A stretch of DNA of 7,882 nt from an uncultured Haemophilus sp. (GCA_959600045.1 CAUGKJ010000035.1:1-7882); one strand, 5' to 3'. Shown: positions 1 through 6,514, counted from the stretch's first letter. Notes: generated by a model from the sequence alone, not told the origin. Translations and numbers: made by a program.

Positions 1-429
1 GAACCTAATGGCCCGATTTGTGGCTGTTGTCGCCGTGGTTGGGTCGAAGCCAATGAATCAGCTCGAGCTATTGAAGCGGTTTCTTCTCAGTGGGATGATC
101 CTTGTGATCCAAAAGAAGTCTTTGCACGTTTCCGTCAAAATGATGAAAAAGCGACCGCACTTGTGACACGTTCAGCCCAAGCCATCGCGAATTTAATTGC
201 AGATTTGAAGATTGGCTTAGATATGCAGAAAGTCGTAGTTGGTGGTAGTGTCGGATTAGCAGAAGGTTATTTACCGTTGGTTCAATCTTTATTAAGTGAA
301 CTTCCCGCTGTTTATCATTGTGAATTAGAAAGTGCTCAATTTGGACAAGATGCAGGCTTGATTGGTGCTGCTTACTGGGTAAAAGATTGCTTATTACAAG
401 CAAAAAATACGGGAGTGGTTTATGGCTAA
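1..429 (+). CDS. nanK: N-acetylmannosamine kinase NanK, ROK family (3' part, 5' end outside window)
   Basis: The frame is open from base 1 to the TAA at 427-429 and gives the last 142 residues of a protein whose family is about 290-300 residues long, so roughly the C-terminal half is present. NanK phosphorylates N-acetylmannosamine with ATP to ManNAc-6-phosphate in the cytoplasm, after NanA has released ManNAc from sialic acid. The visible half carries the ROK zinc-motif region (GPICGCCRRGWVEAN, bases 10-54), the glycine-rich stretch VVVGGSVGLAEGY and the C-terminal DAGLIGAAY typical of ROK sugar kinases; the match to E. coli NanK is clear. Odd point: the third zinc-ligand cysteine of the usual CxCGxxGC pattern is Trp (TGG at 40-42), with an extra Cys at 28-30. 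The ATP-binding and catalytic Asp regions lie outside the window. The last 8 bases overlap siaR. A reverse-oriented uptake signal lies inside the gene. Confidence 0.93.
   Translation, partial: EPNGPICGCCRRGWVEANESARAIEAVSSQWDDPCDPKEVFARFRQNDEKATALVTRSAQAIANLIADLKIGLDMQKVVVGGSVGLAEGYLPLVQSLLSELPAVYHCELESAQFGQDAGLIGAAYWVKDCLLQAKNTGVVYG
154..162 (-). repeat. DNA uptake signal sequence (in nanK)
   Basis: Exact 9-base Haemophilus uptake core, reverse orientation relative to nanK, which reads it as part of the codons for ATAL. Confidence 0.9.
411..415 (+). promoter_or_regulatory. Ribosome binding site of siaR, inside nanK
   Basis: GGGAG lies 6 bases before the ATG at 422, within the last codons of nanK. 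It supports the siaR start that overlaps the nanK stop and suggests translational coupling. Confidence 0.6.
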
Positions 430-1288
430 AAACGGCAATATTTTAAATACCATCAGCTCGTTATATCGCAGTTTAACGAAAACTGAAAAGAAAATTGCGG
501 ATGCGATTTTACTGAATCCTGATCTTGCGGTGCAATGTCCTCTAGCTGAAATTGCCGCCCATTTAGAAGTCGGGGAAGCAACCTTTGTGCGTTTTTGTCG
601 CACTCTTGGTTTTAAAGGCTTCAGTGATTTTAAATTGGAATTATCCATCGAGCTTGCGACGAAGGATGGCAAAGATAACACCGTATTAGATTCAGATATT
701 ACTGATTCTGATAACTCCTTGAATATTGCGCATAAGCTGAAATCTGCCATCAATAACGTGATGGATGAAACCATTAATTTATTAGATTTTGAGCAGTTGG
801 AAGAGGCTGTAAAAGCTATTCAGCAAGCGAATCGTGTCTTTTTATTTGGAGTGGGTACATCCGGTATTACTGCGGAAGATGCCAAAAATAAACTCATGCG
901 TATCGGTGTGCAAGTGGATGCGACAGGTAACAACCATTTTATGTATATGCAGGCATCGTTATTGACGAAAAAAGATGTGGCAATTGGTTTGAGTCATTCC
1001 GGTTATTCTCAAGAAACCACTCATACCATGAAAATCGCCAAAGAAAATGGGGCAAAAACCATTGCGATTACGCACAGCTTGCGTTCTCCAATCACTGAAT
1101 ATGCCGATCTGGTTTTAGTGAATGGCAATAAGCAAGGCAAGTTACAAGGCGACTCTATCGGCACGAAGATCGCTCAATTATTCGTATTAGATTTGATTTA
1201 CGCTTTATTGGTACAGGCATCACAGGAAAGTGCGGTCAAAATAAAGCAAAAAACATTAAATGTCATTTTAGAACAACGTATCAAATAG
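422..1288 (+). CDS. siaR: Sialic acid operon regulator SiaR, RpiR family (HTH + SIS)
   Basis: A 288-residue cytoplasmic transcription factor. Residues about 1-77 form the RpiR-type helix-turn-helix domain (TEKKIADAIL, then LAEIAAHLEVGEATFVRFCRTLGFKGFSDFK at 41-71). Residues about 125-265 form a sugar-phosphate-binding SIS domain with GVGTSG at 143-148 and SHSGYSQET at 191-199. Its place between nanK and nanA matches H. influenzae HI0143 (SiaR), which is known to control the divergent catabolic (nan) and transport (siaPT) operons together with CRP, using glucosamine-6-phosphate as co-activator. This role is inferred here from homology and context; the target promoter is expected upstream of nanE, outside the window. 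The enteric NanR is a GntR-family protein and is unrelated. The start overlaps nanK by 8 bases. The stop at 1286-1288 overlaps the nanA ribosome binding site. An uptake signal near the 3' end encodes the residues ESAV. Confidence 0.92.
   Translation: MAKNGNILNTISSLYRSLTKTEKKIADAILLNPDLAVQCPLAEIAAHLEVGEATFVRFCRTLGFKGFSDFKLELSIELATKDGKDNTVLDSDITDSDNSLNIAHKLKSAINNVMDETINLLDFEQLEEAVKAIQQANRVFLFGVGTSGITAEDAKNKLMRIGVQVDATGNNHFMYMQASLLTKKDVAIGLSHSGYSQETTHTMKIAKENGAKTIAITHSLRSPITEYADLVLVNGNKQGKLQGDSIGTKIAQLFVLDLIYALLVQASQESAVKIKQKTLNVILEQRIK
1228..1236 (+). repeat. DNA uptake signal sequence (in siaR)
   Basis: Exact AAGTGCGGT followed by an A-rich stretch, as in the extended consensus. It encodes ESAV near the siaR C-terminus. 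Confidence 0.92.
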
Positions 1289-1293
1289 GAGAG
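1287..1293 (+). promoter_or_regulatory. Ribosome binding site of nanA
   Basis: AGGAGAG begins in the last two bases of the siaR stop codon and sits 4 bases before the nanA ATG at 1298 (about 7 counted from the AGGA core). It fixes the nanA start and ties its translation to siaR. Confidence 0.7.
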
Positions 1294-1297
1294 AAAA

Positions 1298-2176
1298 ATG
1301 CGTAATTTAAAAGGTATTTTTAGTGCGTTATTAGTATCATTCAATGAAGATGGCTCTATCAATGAAAAAGGTTTACGTGAAATCATTCGCTATAACATTG
1401 ATAAGATGAAAATTGATGGTTTATATGTAGGTGGTTCAACAGGTGAAAACTTCATGCTTTCTACGGAAGAGAAAAAACAAATTTTCCGTATTGCGAAAGA
1501 TGAAGCGAAAGACCAAGTCGCATTAATCGCACAAGTGGGTAGCGTAAACTTACATGAAGCAGTGGAATTAGGTAAATATGCAACGGAATTAGGCTATGAC
1601 AGTCTTTCCGCAGTAACGCCTTTCTACTATAAATTCAGCTTCCCTGAAATCAAACATTACTACGACACCATTATTGCGGAAACAGGCAATAACATGATCG
1701 TGTACTCAATTCCGTTCTTAACTGGCGTGAATATGGGCATTGAGCAATTTGGCGAACTTTATAAAAACCCGAAAGTGCTTGGTGTGAAATTTACCGCTGG
1801 GGACTTCTATTTATTAGAACGTTTGAAAAAAGCTTATCCAAATCACCTCATCTGGGCTGGTTTTGATGAAATGATGGTACCTGCAGTATCTCTCGGTGTA
1901 GATGGTGCAATTGGTAGCACATTCAACGTAAACGGTGTGCGCGCAAGACAAATATTTGAATTAACCAAACAAGGTAAATTGGCTGATGCGCTTCAAGTTC
2001 AACACGTGACCAATGACCTTATCGAAGGCATTTTAGCGAATGGCTTATATCTCACTATCAAAGAGTTATTGAAACTAGAGGGCGTATATGCAGGTTATTG
2101 CCGTGAGCCAATGACAGCGAAAGCAACGCCAGAGCAATTAGCGAAAGCGAAAGAGTTAAAAGCAAAATATTTATAA
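1298..2176 (+). CDS. nanA: N-acetylneuraminate lyase NanA
   Basis: NanA is a class I aldolase of the DHDPS/NAL family that splits N-acetylneuraminate into N-acetylmannosamine and pyruvate, the first cytoplasmic step of sialic acid catabolism. The 292-residue protein has the expected full length (H. influenzae NanA is about 293). A single TIM barrel is expected. Visible active-site elements are GGSTGEN at 45-51 (pyruvate carboxylate binding), Tyr136 in IVYSIPF, and the Schiff-base Lys164 in LGVKFTAGD, equivalent to E. coli Tyr137 and Lys165. The GGSTGEN and VKFT sequences favour sialate lyase over dihydrodipicolinate synthase, and the neighbours nanK, siaR and nagAB agree. It begins 9 bases after siaR with a good ribosome binding site. 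The 88-base gap after it holds several small inverted repeats and an uptake signal. Confidence 0.97.
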   Translation: MRNLKGIFSALLVSFNEDGSINEKGLREIIRYNIDKMKIDGLYVGGSTGENFMLSTEEKKQIFRIAKDEAKDQVALIAQVGSVNLHEAVELGKYATELGYDSLSAVTPFYYKFSFPEIKHYYDTIIAETGNNMIVYSIPFLTGVNMGIEQFGELYKNPKVLGVKFTAGDFYLLERLKKAYPNHLIWAGFDEMMVPAVSLGVDGAIGSTFNVNGVRARQIFELTKQGKLADALQVQHVTNDLIEGILANGLYLTIKELLKLEGVYAGYCREPMTAKATPEQLAKAKELKAKYL

Positions 2177-2186
2177 ATTAATGGAA

Positions 2187-2252
2187 AAGTGACCGCACTT
2201 ACTTCTTGCCTCTCTCTATCGGAGAGGAAAGAATGTCGGTGTGGTACCGATA
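2187..2252 (+). other. Cluster of small inverted repeats between nanA and nagB
   Basis: The 88-base gap holds three inverted repeats in a row. AAGTG at 2187-2191 pairs with CACTT at 2196-2200 (4-base loop; contains the uptake signal). CCTCTC at 2209-2214 pairs with GAGAGG at 2222-2227 (7-base loop). TGTCGGT at 2234-2240 pairs with ACCGATA at 2246-2252 (5-base loop, one G-T pair). None is followed by a T-tract, so none looks like an intrinsic terminator. The third ends at the first base of the nagB ribosome binding site. A role in mRNA processing or in setting nagB translation is possible but only inferred; each stem is short. Confidence 0.45.
2192..2200 (-). repeat. DNA uptake signal sequence (nanA-nagB gap)
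   Basis: Exact ACCGCACTT 16 bases after the nanA stop codon. Its CACTT end pairs with AAGTG at 2187-2191 as a small inverted repeat. Confidence 0.92.
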
Positions 2253-2259
2253 AGGAAGG
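2252..2259 (+). promoter_or_regulatory. Ribosome binding site of nagB
   Basis: AAGGAAGG lies 5 bases before the ATG at 2265. It decides against the upstream in-frame GTG at 2241, which lies before this site and inside an inverted repeat. Confidence 0.8.
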
Positions 2260-2264
2260 TTATT

Positions 2265-3068
2265 ATGCGTCTCATTCCTCTGAATAATGAACAACAAGTC
2301 AGCCGTTGGGCGGCGCGTCATATTGCTGATCGAATTAATCATTTTAAACCTACCGCAGAACGTCCTTTTGTATTAGGTTTACCAACAGGTGGTACGCCAC
2401 TTAAGACCTATCAAGAATTGATTAAATTAAATCAAGCGGGAGAAGTGAGTTTTAAACATGTGGTGACCTTCAATATGGATGAATATGTAGGCTTGCCAAA
2501 AGAACATCCAGAAAGCTATCACAGTTTTATGCATAATAATTTCTTCAACTATATTGATATTCAACCGCAAAATATCAATATTTTAAATGGTAATACCAAT
2601 GACCATGATGAAGAATGCCGCCGTTATGAAGAAAAAATTAAATCTTATGGCAAAATTCATTTGTTTATGGGCGGTGTAGGTGTTGATGGGCATATTGCCT
2701 TTAATGAACCTGCGTCTTCTTTAAGTTCGCGTACCCGTATTAAAACGTTAACGCCAGATACTATTATCGCGAATTCTCGTTTCTTTAATAACGATGTAAA
2801 TCAAGTACCAAAATATGCTTTAACAATCGGTGTGGGTACATTACTTGATGCAGAAGAAGTAATGATTTTAGCAACAGGCCATAATAAAGCCTTAGCCGTG
2901 CAAGCTGCGGTAGAAGGCAGTATTAATCACCTTTGGACAGTGAGTGCTTTACAGCTTCATCGTCATTTTGTTTTGGTATGTGATGAGCCAGCATTGCAAG
3001 AATTGAAAGTCAAAACAGTGAAATATTTTACTGAATTGGAAGGACGCGCAATTCATAGTGTATTATAA
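2265..3068 (+). CDS. nagB: Glucosamine-6-phosphate deaminase NagB
   Basis: NagB converts glucosamine-6-phosphate to fructose-6-phosphate and ammonium, delivering sialic acid and GlcNAc carbon to glycolysis. The start at 2265 gives [10 protein letters not shown] and 267 residues, the usual family length (E. coli 266), and follows a strong ribosome binding site. Catalytic residues match E. coli numbering: Asp72 in FNMDEYVGL, Asp141, His143 and Glu148 in [11 protein letters not shown]. Sugar-phosphate binding is seen in LPTGGTP at 39-45. Residues of the E. coli allosteric GlcNAc-6-P site are also present (Ser151, Ser152, Arg158, Lys160, Tyr254), so allosteric activation as in the E. coli hexamer is plausible, though not shown. 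It lies between nanA and nagA on the same strand, with nagA 36 bases downstream. Its stop codon overlaps an uptake signal. Its substrate is the reported effector of SiaR in H. influenzae. Confidence 0.97.
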   Translation: MRLIPLNNEQQVSRWAARHIADRINHFKPTAERPFVLGLPTGGTPLKTYQELIKLNQAGEVSFKHVVTFNMDEYVGLPKEHPESYHSFMHNNFFNYIDIQPQNINILNGNTNDHDEECRRYEEKIKSYGKIHLFMGGVGVDGHIAFNEPASSLSSRTRIKTLTPDTIIANSRFFNNDVNQVPKYALTIGVGTLLDAEEVMILATGHNKALAVQAAVEGSINHLWTVSALQLHRHFVLVCDEPALQELKVKTVKYFTELEGRAIHSVL

Positions 3069-3075
3069 GTGCGGT
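3067..3075 (+). repeat. DNA uptake signal sequence overlapping the nagB stop
   Basis: Exact AAGTGCGGT whose first two A are the last two bases of the nagB TAA; an AT-rich stretch follows, as in the extended consensus. Confidence 0.93.
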
Positions 3076-3093
3076 TAATTTTAATTGGATTTT

Positions 3094-3100
3094 AGGAAGG
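3094..3100 (+). promoter_or_regulatory. Ribosome binding site of nagA
   Basis: AGGAAGG precedes two adjacent ATG codons at 3102 and 3105. The AGGA core is 4 bases from the first and 7 from the second, so spacing favours 3105. Confidence 0.65.
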
Positions 3101-3104
3101 TATG

Positions 3105-4250
3105 ATGAAGTATGCATTAATTAACAGCGTAATCTACACGAAAAATGAAGTGTTAAGAGATTATGCAGTGGTTATTGAAGGGGAATATATTCAATCTGTT
3201 ATTCCACAAAGCGAATTAGAAAGCGGGATTAAAACCATTGATTTAAAAGGTCATAATCTCACTGCAGGTTTTATTGATTTGCAATTAAATGGTTGTGGTG
3301 GCGTGATGTTTAACGATCAAACAAGCGTGGAAACATTAGAAATTATGCAAGCCACTAATTTGAAATCAGGCTGTACCAGTTTCTTACCAACGTTTATTAC
3401 TGCACCAGATGAAGATATTAAACGCGCAGTAAGTATCATGCGTGAATATTTGAATAAGCATAAAAACCAAGCGCTTGGCTTACATATCGAAGGACCTTAT
3501 TTAAGTCTTGAGAAAAAAGGCGTACACCGCCCGGAATATATCCGTGAAGCGACGCCAGAGATGAAAGATTTTTTATGTGATAATGCGGATGTTATCACCA
3601 AACTGACCATTGCCGCTGAAAACCCAACGGTGCAATATATTCCTGACTTTGTAAAAACGGGTATTATCGTATCTATAGGTCATTCTAATGCGACTTATGA
3701 AATAGCAAAAGCCGCCTTTCATAAAGGGGCAACCTTTGCGACACACTTGCATAATGCGATGTCACCGATCAGTTCAGGACGTGCGATGGGCGTAGTTGGC
3801 GCAGTGTTAGATTCCGATGTTTACACGGGGATTATTGTAGATGGCGTGCATGTGAATTTTGGTAACGTTCGCTTAGATAAAAAAGCGAAAGGTGACAAAC
3901 TTTGTATCGTAACCGATTCTCTTGCTGCTGCAGGTGCACCACCTGAATTGGAAACCTTCACTTTTGTAGGAAAACCAATTTATGTGAAAGAAGGTCGTTG
4001 CTACGATGCAAATGGTACGATTGCGGGCGCATCAATTACCATGATGGAATCCATCAAAAATGCTGTAGAGTATGTAGAAATTCCATTAGCGGAAGCAATT
4101 CGCATGAGTAACCTTTACCCAGCAAGAGCGATTGGCGTAGATGATCGTTTAGGTTCTGTTGAAGCAGGTAAAGTCGCAAACTTAGCGGTATTCACAAAAG
4201 ATTATGATGTGATAGGTACCGTATTGAATGGTGAATGGAAACCAAACTAA
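3105..4250 (+). CDS. nagA: N-acetylglucosamine-6-phosphate deacetylase NagA
   Basis: NagA removes the acetyl group from GlcNAc-6-phosphate to give glucosamine-6-phosphate and acetate, the step before NagB. It belongs to the amidohydrolase superfamily. From the second of two adjacent Met codons it has 381 residues (E. coli 382); starting at 3102 would add one Met. The metal and active-site set is complete by comparison with E. coli: Gln60 and Asn62 in QLNGCGG (in place of the superfamily HxH), Glu129 in HIEGPYL, His193 in GHSNAT, His214 in THLHNAM, His249 in VDGVHV and the catalytic Asp271 in VTDSLAAAG. The C-terminus GSVEAGKVANLAVF is typical. Around the phosphate-binding Arg the sequence is SGRAMGVVGA, where E. 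coli has GREPGLAGA. It is the last gene of the operon, followed by an uptake signal that overlaps the stop and then an intrinsic terminator. Confidence 0.97.
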   Translation: MKYALINSVIYTKNEVLRDYAVVIEGEYIQSVIPQSELESGIKTIDLKGHNLTAGFIDLQLNGCGGVMFNDQTSVETLEIMQATNLKSGCTSFLPTFITAPDEDIKRAVSIMREYLNKHKNQALGLHIEGPYLSLEKKGVHRPEYIREATPEMKDFLCDNADVITKLTIAAENPTVQYIPDFVKTGIIVSIGHSNATYEIAKAAFHKGATFATHLHNAMSPISSGRAMGVVGAVLDSDVYTGIIVDGVHVNFGNVRLDKKAKGDKLCIVTDSLAAAGAPPELETFTFVGKPIYVKEGRCYDANGTIAGASITMMESIKNAVEYVEIPLAEAIRMSNLYPARAIGVDDRLGSVEAGKVANLAVFTKDYDVIGTVLNGEWKPN

Positions 4251-4258
4251 AGTGCGGT
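4250..4258 (+). repeat. DNA uptake signal sequence overlapping the nagA stop
   Basis: Exact AAGTGCGGT whose first A is the last base of the nagA TAA, followed by an A-rich tract. It lies 23 bases before the terminator stem. Confidence 0.93.
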
Positions 4259-4281
4259 CAAAAATAGCATTGTTTTAAACG

Positions 4282-4315
4282 TAATCCGATCCTTAAACCG
4301 ATCGGATTATTTTTT
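4282..4315 (+). terminator. Intrinsic terminator after nagA
   Basis: A perfect 10-base inverted repeat, TAATCCGATC at 4282-4291 and GATCGGATTA at 4300-4309, with the 8-base loop CTTAAACC, is followed by six T (4310-4315). It ends the nan-nag operon. The T-tract reaches into the recF stop codon (4314-4316, minus strand). Read on the minus strand the same hairpin follows recF but lacks a good T-run, so it may only weakly stop the opposing transcript. Confidence 0.88.
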
Positions 4316-5396
4316 ATGGTTGCAATTCGGTGATCTTACCGGTATCCACTTGGAACAATTTCCCTTTTCCCACTTGCATCTCTTTGAGCTGGCCTTGAGT
4401 GATGGCAGTAACAAAGACTTGAGATCCACTTTGTTGCAAGCGTTCAGCTAGAAGCGCACGTTTATGTTGATCCAACTCTGAGGCAAAGTCATCAATCAGA
4501 AAGATGCAATGACGTTGTTTTTGAATCATTAAGTGTTCACCTTGTGCTAAACGTAGCGCACACATCAATAATTTCAATTGACCACGAGAGAGTACATCTT
4601 CAACCGGTAATCCATTGGCTTTAAAACGGAAGTCCGCTTTTTGTGGACCTGAAACCGTATAGCCAATGGCTTTATCTCGCTCAAAGTTTTGCGCCAATAA
4701 TTCACCATATTCCGTCTCTTTTTCCCACCCTTGGTGAAAGCTGACTGTAATCTCTAATTCGGGTAAAAATAACTGGCAGGTTTTTTCGATCTCAGGACGT
4801 AAGGCCTCTGCATATTCAGCGCGCCAATCACTCACTTGATGGGCTAATTTAGCTAATTCAATGTCCCATACTTTTATAGCAGAATAAGGCTGATTTTGAC
4901 TGAGTGCGGCATTTCGCTGCTTTAATAAACGGTTTAAGGCGACCCAAGAGGAATGAAAGCTATTATGGTGGTGGAATAAACCCCAATCTAAAAATGCACG
5001 TCGAAAACTTGGCCCACCATTTAGTAGGGTCAGCCCTTCAGGCGTAATTAATTGCATGGGTAAAAGGTGAGCGAGATCGGCAATTTTATTGCCGTCTTCA
5101 CCGTTTATTTTCGCAATGGTATTACCTTGACGAAGTTTTTGTAAGCCAACAGACCATTGATGCTGGCTTTCTTGTATCTGTCCGAAAAGCGTGAAATGAG
5201 GTTCGTCGTAAGAAATGATGCGATTTGCGACCGCACTTTTGAAAGAGCGCCCATGCCCGAGATAAAAAATTGCTTCTAATAAGCTCGTTTTTCCGCTGCC
5301 GTTATTACCAACTAAAAAGTTAAAGCCGTGATCAAATTCAAGATCCACGGCATTTAAATTTCTAAATTTTTCAACAATTAAGCGGGAAATGGCCAT
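4314..5396 (-). CDS. recF: DNA replication and repair protein RecF
   Basis: RecF is an SMC-like ABC ATPase that binds gapped DNA and, with RecO and RecR, loads RecA onto SSB-coated single strands at stalled forks. The 360-residue protein has full family length. Visible motifs are Walker A GNNGSGKT at 30-37, the ABC signature LSRGQLKLL at 269-277, and Walker B with D-loop CIFLIDDFASELD at 297-309. The N-terminal ISRLIVEKFRNL is typical of RecF. It is third in the conserved dnaA-dnaN-recF order. Only 5 bases separate the dnaN stop from its ATG, and no Shine-Dalgarno sequence is visible, so translation probably depends on reinitiation after dnaN. Its stop lies in the T-tract of the convergent nagA terminator. 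An uptake signal at 5230-5238 encodes KSAV. Confidence 0.97.
   Translation of the reverse strand: MAISRLIVEKFRNLNAVDLEFDHGFNFLVGNNGSGKTSLLEAIFYLGHGRSFKSAVANRIISYDEPHFTLFGQIQESQHQWSVGLQKLRQGNTIAKINGEDGNKIADLAHLLPMQLITPEGLTLLNGGPSFRRAFLDWGLFHHHNSFHSSWVALNRLLKQRNAALSQNQPYSAIKVWDIELAKLAHQVSDWRAEYAEALRPEIEKTCQLFLPELEITVSFHQGWEKETEYGELLAQNFERDKAIGYTVSGPQKADFRFKANGLPVEDVLSRGQLKLLMCALRLAQGEHLMIQKQRHCIFLIDDFASELDQHKRALLAERLQQSGSQVFVTAITQGQLKEMQVGKGKLFQVDTGKITELQP
5230..5238 (-). repeat. DNA uptake signal sequence (in recF)
   Basis: Exact core in the same sense as recF; read as KSAV at recF residues about 53-56, shortly after Walker A. Confidence 0.92.
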
Positions 5397-5401
5397 TATT
5401 T

Positions 5402-6502
5402 CTAGAGGCGCATTGGCATAATAACGTATTCAGCGCTTGCATCTTCACTGTTTTCAATTAAACAGCTTGATGACGCATCAGTGAGGCGAATACGTACTTG
5501 TTGGCATTTTAAGGCATTCAATACATCTAAAATGTAAGTTACGTTAAAGCCCACTTCCATTTCTTCACCTTGATAATTCACATCCACGATTTCTTCTGCC
5601 ACTTCGTGTTCAGGGTTAGATGCGGTAATTTTAAGTTGGTTTTCACTTAAGTTTAAACGCACGCTACGTACACGTTCATTTGAAAGGATAGAAGCACGTA
5701 AAAAAGCTTGTTTTAAGGTTTCCCAGTTACCTTCTACGATACGAGTTGCATTACGTGGTAATACACGACGGTAATCAGGGAAACGACCATCAATGAGTTT
5801 TGAGGTAAACACAATGTGGTTTAAGTGAATACGAAGATTATTCGTGCCGATTTGCAAACGAGCAAGTTCGTCACTGCTTTCTAATAAGCGATTCAGTTCT
5901 AATACACCTTTACGTGGCAGAATAACTGAGTGGGTTTGCAGATCTTGATCTAATTCGATCGTACAAACCGCAAGACGGTGACCGTCAGTTGCAACAGTAC
6001 GTAATAAATTACCTTCGGTTTCGAATTTCATGCCGTTTAAGAAATAGCGGGCATCCTGATTTGCCATTGAAAATTGGGTGGCTTCAATTAAACGACGCAA
6101 GGTGCTTTGCGGTAAGGCAAAATCCACTTCAGATTGCCAATTCGTCAGATTTGGGTATTCTTCAGCAGGCAGAGTAGTGAGATTAAATTTACTGCGACCC
6201 GATTCTACAATGGCGCGATCTTCTTCAAAGGTGACCGTAATTTCAAATTCATCTGATAGCGTGCGGCAAATGTCTAAGAATTTTTTAGCCGGAATGGTGA
6301 AAGCACCATCAGAGGTTGAAGACGAAAGTTGAGTATAGCTAGAAAGCTCCACTTCAAGGTCTGTACCTGTAATGGTTAAACGGTTATCTTCAATTTGTAA
6401 TAACACATTATTTAATACAGGAATATTCGGACGGTTGCTCAATACGCCACAAACTTGCTGTAAGGGTTTTAATAGATTTTCTCTTGAAATGCTAAATTGC
6501 AT
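5402..6502 (-). CDS. dnaN: DNA polymerase III beta sliding clamp DnaN
   Basis: DnaN forms the ring-shaped dimeric clamp that tethers DNA polymerase III and many repair proteins to DNA. Two ATG codons are adjacent (6505 and 6502). The second is chosen because it gives MQFSISREN and 366 residues, the E. coli length, and a 6-base spacer from AAGGAG; the first would leave only 3. Three clamp domains of about 120 residues each are expected. Clear family stretches are LLKPLQQVCGVL at 10-21, LIEATQFSMANQDARYFLNG at 138-157, VATDGHRLAV at 170-179 (with Thr172 and His175 of the partner-binding cleft in E. coli numbering), SKLIDGRFPDYRRVLPRN, and the C-terminal VIMPMRL that completes the cleft. It lies 10 bases after the dnaA stop and 5 before recF. 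Promoters for dnaN inside dnaA are known in E. coli; none could be assigned here. Confidence 0.97.
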   Translation of the reverse strand: MQFSISRENLLKPLQQVCGVLSNRPNIPVLNNVLLQIEDNRLTITGTDLEVELSSYTQLSSSTSDGAFTIPAKKFLDICRTLSDEFEITVTFEEDRAIVESGRSKFNLTTLPAEEYPNLTNWQSEVDFALPQSTLRRLIEATQFSMANQDARYFLNGMKFETEGNLLRTVATDGHRLAVCTIELDQDLQTHSVILPRKGVLELNRLLESSDELARLQIGTNNLRIHLNHIVFTSKLIDGRFPDYRRVLPRNATRIVEGNWETLKQAFLRASILSNERVRSVRLNLSENQLKITASNPEHEVAEEIVDVNYQGEEMEVGFNVTYILDVLNALKCQQVRIRLTDASSSCLIENSEDASAEYVIMPMRL

Positions 6503-6508
6503 CATGGG

Positions 6509-6514
6509 CTCCTT
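6509..6514 (-). promoter_or_regulatory. Ribosome binding site of dnaN, overlapping the dnaA stop
   Basis: On the minus strand TAAGGAG combines the dnaA stop codon (TAA, 6515-6513) with the Shine-Dalgarno AAGGAG (6514-6509). The overlap suggests that ribosomes ending dnaA restart on dnaN, and the spacing chooses the ATG at 6502. Confidence 0.75.

Noticed and set aside
68..774. Minus-strand open frames opposite nanK and siaR
   Set aside because: The translations look like antisense of conserved genes, with no family resemblance, and overlap them completely.
1836..1844. DnaA-box-like TTATCCAAA in nanA
   Set aside because: It is one mismatch from TTATCCACA, isolated, inside a conserved coding region and not in a cluster or AT-rich unwinding region, so it is not evidence of an origin.
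2165..2182. Possible -10-like AT-rich stretch (TTTATAAAT) at the nanA 3' end as a nagB promoter
   Set aside because: No convincing -35 element at proper spacing; AT-rich sequence is common in this genome and the genes look co-transcribed.
2209..2227. Terminator between nanA and nagB
   Set aside because: The CCTCTC/GAGAGG hairpin is short and not followed by a T-run, so it does not meet the pattern of an intrinsic terminator.
2241..2264. Eight-codon N-terminal extension of NagB from a GTG at 2241
   Set aside because: It lies upstream of and across the strong AAGGAAGG site, which serves the ATG at 2265, and it has no counterpart in NagB proteins.
4901..4909. Uptake-signal-like GAGTGCGGC in recF
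   Set aside because: Both end bases differ from the AAGTGCGGT core; likely chance or a decayed copy.
5989..6332. Two overlapping open frames on the plus strand inside dnaN
   Set aside because: They lie antisense to a well-conserved clamp gene, lack recognisable domains and have no convincing ribosome binding sites; they are shadows of dnaN codon use.
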